A stretch of 64,000 nt of DNA from Actinomadura rudentiformis (GTDB lineage: Bacteria; Actinomycetota; Actinomycetes; Streptosporangiales; Streptosporangiaceae), in the NCBI RefSeq assembly GCF_008923185.1, contig NZ_WBMT01000015.1, positions 243,733-307,732 of the forward strand, written 5' to 3'. The translations under genes were made by a program, and so were the position numbers. This document shows positions 49,453 through 57,393 of the stretch, piece by piece (positions within the stretch are counted from its first letter, which is position 1; every line of letters begins with the position of its first letter). The notes beneath the pieces were generated by a model. It was not told the origin of the DNA, made no database searches, and saw only the letters and a list, made by a program, of their open reading frames with translations.

Positions 49453-49962
49453 TCACCGGTAGTCGTGGTGCGGCACGGCCAGTTCCCAGGCGGCGTCGAA
49501 TGCCGCCTGGCACCTGTCCACTACATCCGGCGCCGTGTAGAGCTGTTGCTCTGCACGCGAGTCCTCGCCGTCCAGGACGTTGAAGATCACGAGTTGGCTG
49601 TCGAGGATGAAGAAATCGTTGCCAGGCAAGAGCAGGGTGGACGCGAGGCGACGTGGGAGCCAGCGAATATCCTCTCCGGCGTCGACCAGGGCACCGGCAA
49701 CGTCAAGTGCATGCCGCATGTACTCTGACGGCGGCTCGGAGAGGATCTTGACCCTTCGCAGTACCTTCTCGCCAGCGGAGATTTTTGGGGCGAGTTGGTC
49801 AGCGTATGGCTGGACGAGCTTGCGTGCCTCCGCAGCTCCGCCCCGCCGCCACGCCGCTAGCGACTCGGCGTCAGCCGCGTAGTTGTCACGAAGCTCGAGC
49901 TTCAGGCTCGTCCGGGCGCCGGCTATCAGCTCGCTCCGGCGCTGCACCGAGATCAACTCCAT
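49453..49962 (-). CDS. DUF6879 family protein
   Basis: 169 residues from ATG 49962 (AAGGAG seven bases upstream). EDIRWLPRRLASTLLLPGND and FFILDSQLVIFNVLDGED match the DUF6879 family, which in actinomycetes pairs with DUF5753 regulators. Function unknown; a ligand or partner of the regulator is likely. Its first 77 bases overlap the end of the preceding gene in another frame. Confidence 0.75.
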   Translation of the reverse strand: MELISVQRRSELIAGARTSLKLELRDNYAADAESLAAWRRGGAAEARKLVQPYADQLAPKISAGEKVLRRVKILSEPPSEYMRHALDVAGALVDAGEDIRWLPRRLASTLLLPGNDFFILDSQLVIFNVLDGEDSRAEQQLYTAPDVVDRCQAAFDAAWELAVPHHDYR

Positions 49963-50209
49963 ACTTCTCCTTCGCATACATCCGGACGAACAGGTCCGCC
50001 AGGTCGTCGGGGATCTCGACACACCCCTCCGTCTCCTTCGGGGCTCGGAGTTGAACCCGGACCTCGTTCTCCTCGCGTCGCTCGCCCTGGACCGCCCATG
50101 ATCCACGATCCGTTCGGTGGAACGCCGGGCAGTCGTCTTGGATGTTGGAGCTGGGTGTCTTGCAGTAGAAGGACAGCACGACGCCCTCGTGGTCGAAAGA
50201 GTGTTGCAT
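49886..50209 (-). CDS. Hypothetical protein, first gene of the DUF6879/DUF5753 cassette
   Basis: 107 residues from ATG 50209 (MQHSFDHEGVVLSFYCKTPS). GAGGTGC upstream is a fair ribosome site. The first 70 residues are beta-rich with two cysteines; the end (ADLFVRMYAKEKYGVDLGAA) is helical. Small proteins with this beginning precede DUF6879 genes in other actinomycetes as far as I recall. It is divergent from the regulator at 50330. Confidence 0.6.
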   Translation of the reverse strand: MQHSFDHEGVVLSFYCKTPSSNIQDDCPAFHRTDRGSWAVQGERREENEVRVQLRAPKETEGCVEIPDDLADLFVRMYAKEKYGVDLGAAPERADSRRPDEPEARAS

Positions 50210-50329
50210 GAGGTTGCACCTCCAGGTATCCCGATAAGACCCGCTCTGACTCTTGCTCCGGGCTAATGTCGAGGTCAACATCGGTATGAAGGTGGCTGGT
50301 ATATCGGGTATACGAGGCGGGCAACGCGG

Positions 50330-51718
50330 ATGACCCACCAGGGACGCGAGCGTCAGAATCACCAGCTCAAGGAACTAATCGAGGCTTCGGCGCTGAGCTA
50401 TGCGGCTGTGGCGGCGCGCGTGCGCACCGTGGCGTCCGAGCACGGGGAGACACTGCGCACGAACAAGTCCACCGTCCAGCACTGGATCTCCGGAGCACGC
50501 CCAGCGGGCCGCACCCCCTGGTTCCTGGCACAAGCTCTATCGCGCAGGCTCGGACGCACCCTCGCCGTTGAGGATCTTGGATTCCCCCGGCACGCCGCAC
50601 AGGTCCATGACGGCACTGGGCTGTCACTGGACACTGACCCCATCGATGCGCTGCTGCCGATATGGAAGGCGGAATTGGACGTGGATCGACGGCGCTTCCT
50701 GAGCGCATCCGCCTACTCGGCGGCCGCTGCGCTACTACCGCTTGAAGCCGTGAATGAGGTCGCTGCACGGGCCGCGATGGCCAAGACGGGCGCCACGCTG
50801 GGCGTGGCGGACGTAGCAGCGGTTCGCGACATGGTCTCGATGTTCACCGAGATGGACGAGCGTCACGGAGGCCAGCACGGCAGGACCGCCCTGATTTCCT
50901 ATCTCAGAGACGACGTCGCCCCGTTGTGTCGAGCCCAGTTCTCTTCTGAGCAGACCCACGGCGAGATGCTCATGATCGCCAGCCGCGCTGTGCACCTGGC
51001 TGGGTTCAAGGCATACGACGCTGGCGAACATGGTCTGGCGCAGCGCTACTACTTGCAGTCCTTCAGATTGGCCGCAGAGTCTCGGGTCCTGGGAGCCGAC
51101 GGCCTGGTTCTGCGCACCATGGCCTTGCAAGGTCTCAAACGCAACCGGCCCGAGGAGTGTGTAGCGCTCGCGGAGACCGCGGTGTCTCGGCTCAAAGGGA
51201 AGGCCGACCCCTATACCGAGGCAACCTTCCGCAGCGCCCTCGCTCATACCTACGCCAAGGCCGGCCGCGACAGCGACGCCGTTGCGGAAGTGAACCACTC
51301 GCAGAACCTCATGGCCGTTCAGCAGCCACCGGAGGCCATCCCATTCTGGGTCCAAGCGTGGGGACCCCCGAAGGGCACCGTGTTCGCACGCGTTGCCGAA
51401 GTCTTCAACGAACTGGACGACCCCGCGAACGCCGCAAGCCAGTATGCGCGCGCGGTGGCATCGCGCGCTGACAAGACCTACGCCAGGGTGAACGCCCTCA
51501 ACACGGCGGCCGAAGCCCGGATGCATCTCCAGCGGGGCCACATCGAGTCGGCCTGTGAGGCGTGGGGACGGTCGCTCGACCTCATGACCGGTGTGCGCTC
51601 TGAACGCACGAAGAAGGCCGTCGCTTCCATGCGCAGGCAACTGGCTGTCTTCCGTGATCGTGGCGTGCGTCAGGCCGCAGAGCTTGACGATCGAGCCAGG
51701 GTGTACCTCGCCACCTGA
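50330..51718 (+). CDS. HTH regulator with TPR-like domain
   Basis: 462 residues. The first 75 (LKELIEASALSYAAVAARVR; NKSTVQHWISGARPAGRTPW) form a helix-turn-helix. A basic-hydrophobic patch DVDRRRFLSASAYSAAAALL (about 122-141) resembles the Tat-like segment of such proteins. The rest is helical repeats of TPR type (SALAHTYAKAGRDSDAVAEV; ARVNALNTAAEARMHLQRGH). The plan matches the large NsdA-like regulators of Streptomyces. It is divergent from the cassette at 50209. Confidence 0.75.
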   Translation: MTHQGRERQNHQLKELIEASALSYAAVAARVRTVASEHGETLRTNKSTVQHWISGARPAGRTPWFLAQALSRRLGRTLAVEDLGFPRHAAQVHDGTGLSLDTDPIDALLPIWKAELDVDRRRFLSASAYSAAAALLPLEAVNEVAARAAMAKTGATLGVADVAAVRDMVSMFTEMDERHGGQHGRTALISYLRDDVAPLCRAQFSSEQTHGEMLMIASRAVHLAGFKAYDAGEHGLAQRYYLQSFRLAAESRVLGADGLVLRTMALQGLKRNRPEECVALAETAVSRLKGKADPYTEATFRSALAHTYAKAGRDSDAVAEVNHSQNLMAVQQPPEAIPFWVQAWGPPKGTVFARVAEVFNELDDPANAASQYARAVASRADKTYARVNALNTAAEARMHLQRGHIESACEAWGRSLDLMTGVRSERTKKAVASMRRQLAVFRDRGVRQAAELDDRARVYLAT

Positions 51719-51733
51719 CGGTCTTCGTCAGCT

Positions 51734-51764
51734 GAGCTGCCCCGGCTTGAAGCCGGGGCAGCTC
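51734..51764 (+). terminator. Terminator of the TPR regulator gene
   Basis: A perfect 13-bp stem GAGCTGCCCCGGC (51734-51746) pairs with 51752-51764 around TTGAA. It begins 15 bases after the stop. Confidence 0.8.
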
Positions 51765-52038
51765 GCGGCAAGGACGGCGCGTCAGCAACGCCGGTCCTCA
51801 AACCATCCAGGTTTGTCTGAGACGCAGCGAGTCGAGATCGAGTCAACGGCGCTGCGAGTGGTGTGGAAGCAGGGCCCGCCCCTCCGAGGCGGTCCATGCA
51901 GCTCAGGCGGGGATATCAACTCGGCCAGGTCGTTTTGAACCAAGCCTGACCGGGTCCTCCTGGACCGGAGCGTGCCGACTGACTAGCACTGAGCCGGACC
52001 GGGCGAGGCCGGGAAGGCGCCGGCCTGCGGGACGAAGA
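51765..52038. other. Gene-free stretch
   Basis: About 270 bases in which I see no gene, no strong promoter and no repeat. It lies between the cargo region and the leftward genes that begin at 52701. Confidence 0.4.
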
Positions 52039-52317
52039 TCAGTGGCCTGGCTCGGTGCTCGGCCTGGCGTAGATCACCTCGTACTCCAGGGCCAGGCGCT
52101 CAGACAGGTCGCCATGGAACAGCACGCCTGGTGCCGCCCAAGCGCCTGGATCGGGCTCCAGCTCGTACAGCTCGCTCTCCGGGCCGTAGTGGTTCACCAG
52201 GATTTCGGTAAAGGTGGCCAGTGGCGCGAGCATGTCAGGCGCCTCGGTGATCATGACCGTCGGCGTCCGGTCGGTGACGGCGCCGCCCCACTCCACAGTG
52301 AGCGTGTAGACAGCCAC
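52039..52317 (-). CDS. Hypothetical protein
   Basis: 92 residues (MAVYTLTVEWGGAVTDRTPT...). It is acidic and alpha-beta in look, with ATFTEILVNHYGPESELYEL. It is probably co-transcribed with the gene at 52378 from the promoter at 52718. No family recognised. Confidence 0.55.
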   Translation of the reverse strand: MAVYTLTVEWGGAVTDRTPTVMITEAPDMLAPLATFTEILVNHYGPESELYELEPDPGAWAAPGVLFHGDLSERLALEYEVIYARPSTEPGH

Positions 52318-52377
52318 AGGGGACTCCTTCGTTGTCGGCCAGACCGGGGGCGGGTCGCCGCCCCCGGTGAGGCATCC

Positions 52378-52701
52378 TCAGGCGACCATCCGCGCGGCCG
52401 CGACGTGGTAGCAACGGCGACTGTAAGCCCCTGCCTTGCAGGTGCAGCGCGTCGTGGTGGTCGCGAAGATCGCGGTGCCGTTGCTAGAGACCGTTCGCCA
52501 CTCGCCGGGAGCCACCTGCACGATTCCGCCGTCCTCAATCAGCTCCACGGCATCGTCCAGTTGACGCGCGCTGAACCGGGGGCGTGGGTTCGCGAGCAGG
52601 CACCTAACGGTGCACAAAAGGCACGTCCGGTGACCGTCCTGAGTCCGGAATTTGAGGGGACGCACGCAGCGCGGGCAGCGGGGCCGCATCATGATGCCCA
52701 T
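52378..52701 (-). CDS. SWIM-type zinc-finger protein
   Basis: 107 residues. The N-terminus has CPRCVRPLKF and CLLCTVRCLL, a zinc ribbon. The C-terminus has TRCTCKAGAYSRRCYHVAAA, which fits the CxCxnCxH pattern of SWIM zinc fingers. SWIM domains bind DNA or protein partners and occur with recombination proteins. The gene follows the SAQQ-type promoter at 52718, with the ATG 17 bases beyond the box. Confidence 0.65.
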   Translation of the reverse strand: MGIMMRPRCPRCVRPLKFRTQDGHRTCLLCTVRCLLANPRPRFSARQLDDAVELIEDGGIVQVAPGEWRTVSSNGTAIFATTTTRCTCKAGAYSRRCYHVAAARMVA

Positions 52702-52717
52702 GACACTCCTGTTCGGA

Positions 52718-52777
52718 TTGCTGTGCTGACATAGGAAACATTAGTCATAGACAGTCTCTCTGTCAACACTCCGGACA
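52718..52777 (-). promoter_or_regulatory. SAQQ-type early promoter, copy 6
   Basis: Reading leftwards: dyad TGTCCGGAGTGTTGACA (52777-52761) with -35 TTGACA (52766-52761), 17-base spacer, -10 TAATGT (52743-52738), box TGTCAGCACAGCAA (52731-52718). Confidence 0.8.
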
Positions 52778-52938
52778 AGGTTGTTTAGATGGGTAGAGGT
52801 GGACCGGTCTACCTGGTGGGCCAACCCGTGCCACTGGAGTGCACTGAACCACTCCGGGCCGTGCCGGACCATGTCCGACCGTTCCGGGCCGCTCTCAGTC
52901 AGTCCGTCCGGGTGGCCGGTTGTCCGTCCCAGATTCAA

Positions 52939-52998
52939 TGTCCGATGTATTGACATGCCTTCTAAGTGTGGCTAATATTTCACATGTCAGCACAGCAA
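52939..52998 (+). promoter_or_regulatory. SAQQ-type early promoter, copy 7
   Basis: Dyad TGTCCGATGTATTGACA (52939-52955) with -35 TTGACA (52950-52955), 17-base spacer, -10 TAATAT (52973-52978), box TGTCAGCACAGCAA (52985-52998). The frame opened by the ATG of the box ends after ten codons (MSAQQTEMEV) at a stop that overlaps the start of the next gene. Confidence 0.8.
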
Positions 52999-53015
52999 AC
53001 AGAAATGGAAGTGTG

Positions 53016-53261
53016 ATGAGCAACCGGCCCGGCGGAACCTACCGTGTGGGAACTTACGGCGAGATCGAGCGCGGCGAGTGGTTCATGGACGCCGAATCCG
53101 ATGACGGCTGGCTATACGCCGCCGATGTGCTCGACACCGAGCAGACCAGGGCCAACCCGCACGTCCGGATCGTCTTTGCGAGCAGCGACGCACCCGACGC
53201 GACCCTGCGCACCCTGCCGTTCCCCGCCTACGCAACCGCGGGCATCGTCCGCCCCGGGTAG
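53016..53261 (+). CDS. Hypothetical protein downstream of MSAQQ leader
   Basis: 81 residues from ATG 53016, whose first bases overlap the stop of the ten-codon leader frame (TGATGA). It is beta-rich (TYRVGTYGEIERGEWFMDAE) with tandem aromatic-acidic stretches. No ribosome site of its own is seen, so re-initiation after the leader is likely. No family recognised. Confidence 0.6.
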   Translation: MSNRPGGTYRVGTYGEIERGEWFMDAESDDGWLYAADVLDTEQTRANPHVRIVFASSDAPDATLRTLPFPAYATAGIVRPG

Positions 53262-53289
53262 TGGCCACGGCCGGAACGGAGCAGCGCCG

Positions 53290-54195
53290 ATGAACGTTAC
53301 GGTGAGTTGCAACGCGCTCGCAGACGCCGTCACCCGAGTCATAACGGCACTGGACGGCAGGCCCGCAACCCCGGCGTTGGCGGGGCTTTTGCTGGAGGCA
53401 CAGGACGGCGTTCTCGCCGTTACCGGCGCTGGCTCTGGCCAGGCTGGACGCCTGGAGATCGACACCACGGAGCATCAGCGGGGTGCGGTCCTTGTGGACG
53501 CCCGATTCCTCGCCCGCATTGCCCGCCATCTCCCCGAGGAGACCGCGACCCTGGAAGCAGCGGGAGATCATTTGGTTATCTGCTCCGGCAGCGCCACCTG
53601 GCGGCTGGTGCTCATGCCGGAGGACGACTACCCGGACTGGGTCGCGGGTCTGCTGGCCGAGCGCAACGCGGCTGAATTCGCCAAGCCCAAGGGCCTGGAT
53701 GGCTGGGAGATCGAGCTGGGAGCTGGCGAACGGAGGCTGGAGAGGGCCGCAAGACTCTGGACGCCCCCGAGGTTCGCGCGTACACCCTTCGAGCCGCGAC
53801 CCTTCGAAGCTGGCGACTGGGTCACCGTGACCACTGACACGGAAACCCTCCTCGGCCAGATGGCGACGCGTGACCTCGTGGTGTGGATCCGTGGTGATCA
53901 GACCATCGTCGAGCAGGTGCAGACCTATCGGCTCAGCGGCACGGAGCTAGAGCGATACGTCCGGCGGTCGAGCGCAGTGGACGGCGAAGTTCGCCAGTGG
54001 TCTTGGCCATTGCAGCGATCGGCCGCCCCCGCCGACGAAGCCTTCGTGCCGGAGCTCACGCCCGCCGCGGCGCCGGCTCCAGTCGACGGCGCTGCAACTG
54101 TGGCGGCGTCCGTGGGTTCAACGTCGTACCGGACGCTGCCCGAGGTCTTCGAGTTTCAGTGGCCTGACCTGGACTATCCGCCGGTGCCGTCGTGA
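53290..54195 (+). CDS. Protein with a single DnaN-like sliding-clamp domain
   Basis: 301 residues from ATG 53290. Residues 1-115 match domain 1 of the bacterial beta clamp: a start like VTVSCNALADAVTRVITALD, then RPATPALAGLLLEAQDGVLA and VLVDARFLARIARHLPEE, ending WRLVLMPEDDYP. Domains 2 and 3, which complete the ring and carry the partner-binding pocket, are absent. The other 185 residues (LVVWIRGDQTIVEQVQTYRL and a Pro-Ala linker) are unrelated to clamps. It could interfere with or load onto host clamp; that is inference. Coupled to the GNAT gene by a GTGA overlap. Confidence 0.75.
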   Translation: MNVTVSCNALADAVTRVITALDGRPATPALAGLLLEAQDGVLAVTGAGSGQAGRLEIDTTEHQRGAVLVDARFLARIARHLPEETATLEAAGDHLVICSGSATWRLVLMPEDDYPDWVAGLLAERNAAEFAKPKGLDGWEIELGAGERRLERAARLWTPPRFARTPFEPRPFEAGDWVTVTTDTETLLGQMATRDLVVWIRGDQTIVEQVQTYRLSGTELERYVRRSSAVDGEVRQWSWPLQRSAAPADEAFVPELTPAAAPAPVDGAATVAASVGSTSYRTLPEVFEFQWPDLDYPPVPS

Positions 54196-54674
54196 CGGCC
54201 GTCCGATCCTGCACCGGAGTCGAGATGCTGGCGCTCGACACCGACCGGCCAGGCGTCACGCAACGGGACGCTTGCTGCCGCTTCTGCCAGGAAGGTCACC
54301 CGAGGCCAGTAGAGACGGGCAAGGAGTGGCCATCCGCGCTCGCCTCCAGGCTCCGAGCCCTACATGCCGATTTGAAGGTGCACCTCAAACGCGACGGCGA
54401 GAGCGGATATGTCGAAGTCCTCCAGCTCGTGATCCCCGCTGACCGACGACGTCGCGGGCTGGGCACGCAAATCATGTCGGGCATTTGCTGGCACGCGGAC
54501 CAGAACGGTGACGTCCTCGTCGGGACGCCTGAACCGATCCATGCCGGGAAACCTGCCCTGACCGGTCCGCAACTCAGGCGCTGGTACCGGCGCCGGTTCG
54601 GCTTCGTACCGAACCGCGGGCGACGCCTTGACCTCGACACCCGTCACACGCTCCGCCGCTCACCTGCCCCCTGA
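54192..54674 (+). CDS. GNAT-like acetyltransferase
   Basis: 160 residues from a GTG overlapping the previous stop. LQLVIPADRRRRGLGTQIMS contains the RRxGxG acetyl-CoA loop of GNAT enzymes, and LRRWYRRRFGFVPNRGRRLD is the usual last strand with its aromatic residues. The N-terminus adds a CCRFC cysteine cluster. The substrate is unknown. Confidence 0.7.
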   Translation: MTAVRSCTGVEMLALDTDRPGVTQRDACCRFCQEGHPRPVETGKEWPSALASRLRALHADLKVHLKRDGESGYVEVLQLVIPADRRRRGLGTQIMSGICWHADQNGDVLVGTPEPIHAGKPALTGPQLRRWYRRRFGFVPNRGRRLDLDTRHTLRRSPAP

Positions 54675-54682
54675 AGTACGAC

Positions 54683-54706
54683 GGCCCCCACCAGTCGGCG
54701 GGGGCC
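54683..54706. terminator. Terminator between convergent genes
   Basis: GGCCCCC (54683-54689) pairs with GGGGGCC (54700-54706). It separates the rightward GNAT gene from the leftward excisionase-like gene. Confidence 0.65.
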
Positions 54707-54719
54707 CATCGGGTGTGTC

Positions 54720-54962
54720 TCAGCTAGCGACGGGGGTCGGCTGATCGGTCACGGGATACAGCAGGTCCAACAGGTCCTTGGTCGGAATCTTGATCGCGCG
54801 GCCCAGGTGAAGGACTCGCGTCGCCCACTCGTTCTTGCGGATCAAGGAGTAAGCAAGGTCCGGGCTGATGTCCAAGATCGATGCTGCGGTGGGTACGTCA
54901 GTGACCGGCCCAAGGGCGGCGATGCGGTCTCGTGTCCATGTCGGCTCACTCAGGTCGTTCAT
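54720..54962 (-). CDS. Excisionase-like HTH protein
   Basis: 80 residues from ATG 54962 (MNDLSEPTWTRDRIAALGPV). TAASILDISPDLAYSLIRKN and VLHLGRAIKIPTKDLLDLLY are the MerR-like winged HTH of excisionase (Xis)-type proteins. It lies beside the repressor and integrase and is divergent from the repressor, the usual place for a directionality factor. Confidence 0.75.
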   Translation of the reverse strand: MNDLSEPTWTRDRIAALGPVTDVPTAASILDISPDLAYSLIRKNEWATRVLHLGRAIKIPTKDLLDLLYPVTDQPTPVAS

Positions 54963-55042
54963 CCTCCGCCCACTCCAGGGTGCGGCGAGCGCCTGCCGCC
55001 CGCTGCTGTTGCGTCCTCTCGTGCCCTGATTGTTCGCGACGT

Positions 55043-55080
55043 GTTGAGATCTGTCAACAAGCGCGTCTATTGTGCTCATG
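55043..55080 (+). promoter_or_regulatory. Repressor promoter with operator dyad
   Basis: GTTGA (55043-55047) pairs with TCAAC (55054-55058). A -35 TTGAGA (55044-55049) overlaps it and a -10 TATTGT (55068-55073) lies 18 bases on, which puts the RNA start at the GTG itself. This would make the repressor mRNA leaderless and allow autoregulation. Confidence 0.5.
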
Positions 55081-55679
55081 TGACACAGAATGATTGGTCG
55101 ACTTCTCTCGCAGCTGCCATCGCCGAACAGGTCAGGCGCCTCCGCAAGGAACGCGGCATGAGCGCCCAGCAGCTCGCGGACGCCTGCACGGATCTGGGAC
55201 TGCCGATCACCCGGTCGGCCGTTGCGAACCTGGAGTCGCAACGACGGCCCACGGTCAGCGTCGCCGAGCTGCTGATCTTCGCTCGGGCGCTGGACACGCC
55301 ACCGATCCTGCTCCTGATTCCCCTTGGCCAGCAGGAGACCGTCAAGCTCGCCCCGGAGGTAACCGCGGCGACCTGGGACGCGGTGCAGTGGTTCGCAGGA
55401 CTCGGGCCGACGTCAGGGGAGACGGCTGTGCGGCTGTTCCTGCGCCACGACCGCTTCGTCCGCGAGTACACCTTCTCCGCGCGCAAGGCCGCCTCAGCTC
55501 ATGCCATGCATGAGGGCACGGCCGACGAGAACCTGCGCGCCGCCCACGCGGCGACCGCACAGGCCGCCGACCGCGCCGCGACCATCGCCGAAGAGATCAT
55601 CACTGAGGTCCGCGACGACATTCGCAGCCGAGGTCTCACGCCGCCACCTCTGCCGCCGGAGCTGGCCCACCTGGCCTAA
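55080..55679 (+). CDS. XRE-family phage repressor-like protein
   Basis: 199 residues from GTG 55080. Residues 10-65 are an XRE helix-turn-helix (AEQVRRLRKERGMSAQQLAD; SAVANLESQRRPTVSVAELL). The C-terminus is a long helix (NLRAAHAATAQAADRAATIA). There is no LexA-like cleavage domain, so induction would not be by simple self-cleavage. The place between Xis-like and integrase genes fits a lysogeny regulator. Confidence 0.75.
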   Translation: MTQNDWSTSLAAAIAEQVRRLRKERGMSAQQLADACTDLGLPITRSAVANLESQRRPTVSVAELLIFARALDTPPILLLIPLGQQETVKLAPEVTAATWDAVQWFAGLGPTSGETAVRLFLRHDRFVREYTFSARKAASAHAMHEGTADENLRAAHAATAQAADRAATIAEEIITEVRDDIRSRGLTPPPLPPELAHLA

Positions 55680-55773
55680 CCCACCCTCGCCTAACACACG
55701 ACACTGTCAGCCCCACGCGTCATGATCCTCAGGCACCCCTCGGGCCCCCTCGCATCATCGGAGAACGACCCAC

Positions 55774-57318
55774 GTGAAGCCTTTCAAAGAGTGCTCGTGC
55801 CGGAACCCCGAGACCGGCAACCGCTTGTACAAACAGTGCCCCAAACTCAAGAACAAAGGGCACGGCAAGTGGTACGCCCGCTACAGCGCTCCCACGCTCC
55901 CGGGGGAGAAGCGCCGTCAACCCAAGCTCGGGCCCTTCGACACCATGGACGAGGCCAAGGAAGCCGTCGCCAAAGCTGTAGGCAAGGGCGGCCGCGCCGC
56001 ACGCCCCGAAGACCTCAAGATGACCCTCGGCGACCTGTTGGAACGCCGACACAAGCGACGCGTCCAAGAGCAGAAGGCCGGCGACGGCCTCTCCCCGCGC
56101 ACGACCCAGACCGACCGCGAGATCATCGACCTCTACCTCAAGCCCGGCCTTGGCCACGTCAAGGTCGTGGACATCACTGAAGACCAGATCCTCGACCTCT
56201 ACACCGAGATCCGGCTCATCAACACTCCCGACGAGCCGCCCAAGCCCTCAGAGACCGGCAGGCGCCTGAGCTCGGCCAGAGCCAGCTTCGGCCAACGCCG
56301 CTACTCCACCCGACCGGTCAGCGAGTCTCGCCTGCGCAGAATCCACGCAGTGCTGACAGGAGCTCTCAACGAAGCCGCCAAGTCCCCGCTGAAGATCATT
56401 GAAGAGAGCCCCGCCAACGGAGTACTCAAGGCCCGCAGCCGCAGCCACAAGGCCAAGGTCAAGCCGCTGCTGTGGACCGATGAGCGCACGGCCTACTGGG
56501 TGGAGACCGGCAAGATCCCCGGCAAGGTCATGGTGTGGACGGGGACGCAGACCGGTGCCTTCCTGGACTTCGCCAAGCCAGAACGGCTCTACCCGATGTT
56601 CCACCTGGCGGCCTACTGGGGCCCGCGGCGCGGGGAGGTCGCTCGGCTCGACCGCCACGAGATGAGCGTGGACCGCCACCGCTTCTTCGTTCGCGCGGAC
56701 CCCGACGACGAAGAGGACTTCATCAAGACCGAGACCTCCGACCGATACGTCATCTTCGACGACGGCACTGCCGTGGTCATGAGCGACTGGTTCGCCCTCA
56801 AGGACGCCGAGCGCGAGCAGTGGGGCGAGCTGTACACCGATTCCGGCCGCGTCTTCACCTATGAGGACGGACAACCACTCAAGCTGAACTACATCACCCA
56901 GAAGTTCAACGAGATCTACCGACGCTACGTCGCGGTCCGGCAGCGCTTCTACGAGCAGGGCTGGACGGTCGAGCAGATCGCCCGCCGCCACCGCATGTCG
57001 GTCGAACGCGTCCGGATAGCCATCGACGGCCCGGTGCTGCCCCCGATCCGCTTCCACGATCTTCGGCACGGCGCAGCGACGATGGCGCTGGCCGCAGGCG
57101 TGCCCCTGAAGGTCGTCTCCGACATGCTCGGCCACGCCGACCAGGCATTCACCGCCAACGTCTACGCCGTGGTGTCCGAAGAACTCGGGACCGAGGCAGC
57201 CAACCTCATCTCCTCGTTCATCGCGCAATTCCGCGGAGGTGCTGCGCCGAGCGAACCCACAGGTCACGAGCGTCAACCAAGGCTCTGCGAAGCCTGCGCC
57301 GCGGAGAACGCCGCCTGA
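55774..57318 (+). CDS. int: Tyrosine-type site-specific integrase
   Basis: 514 residues from a GTG. An N-terminal arm-binding region (KGHGKWYARYSAPTLPGEKR) is followed by the core-binding domain, then the catalytic part with Arg in GPRRGEVARL (near 285), HDLRHG (428-433), GHAD (453-456) and the nucleophile Tyr464 in TANVYAVV. An insert with an HTH-like segment (EQIARRHRMSVERVR, about 400-420) precedes the second catalytic box. It integrates and, with the Xis-like protein, excises the prophage. It faces the tRNA-Ser 3' end. Confidence 0.93.
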   Translation: MKPFKECSCRNPETGNRLYKQCPKLKNKGHGKWYARYSAPTLPGEKRRQPKLGPFDTMDEAKEAVAKAVGKGGRAARPEDLKMTLGDLLERRHKRRVQEQKAGDGLSPRTTQTDREIIDLYLKPGLGHVKVVDITEDQILDLYTEIRLINTPDEPPKPSETGRRLSSARASFGQRRYSTRPVSESRLRRIHAVLTGALNEAAKSPLKIIEESPANGVLKARSRSHKAKVKPLLWTDERTAYWVETGKIPGKVMVWTGTQTGAFLDFAKPERLYPMFHLAAYWGPRRGEVARLDRHEMSVDRHRFFVRADPDDEEDFIKTETSDRYVIFDDGTAVVMSDWFALKDAEREQWGELYTDSGRVFTYEDGQPLKLNYITQKFNEIYRRYVAVRQRFYEQGWTVEQIARRHRMSVERVRIAIDGPVLPPIRFHDLRHGAATMALAAGVPLKVVSDMLGHADQAFTANVYAVVSEELGTEAANLISSFIAQFRGGAAPSEPTGHERQPRLCEACAAENAA

Positions 57319-57393
57319 CCTAGGCTTCCCCACGCCGGACCCGGCTGTGCAGCCATTGTGCAGCCAACGGGCCATTTCGGGGCCTGAACGCGA

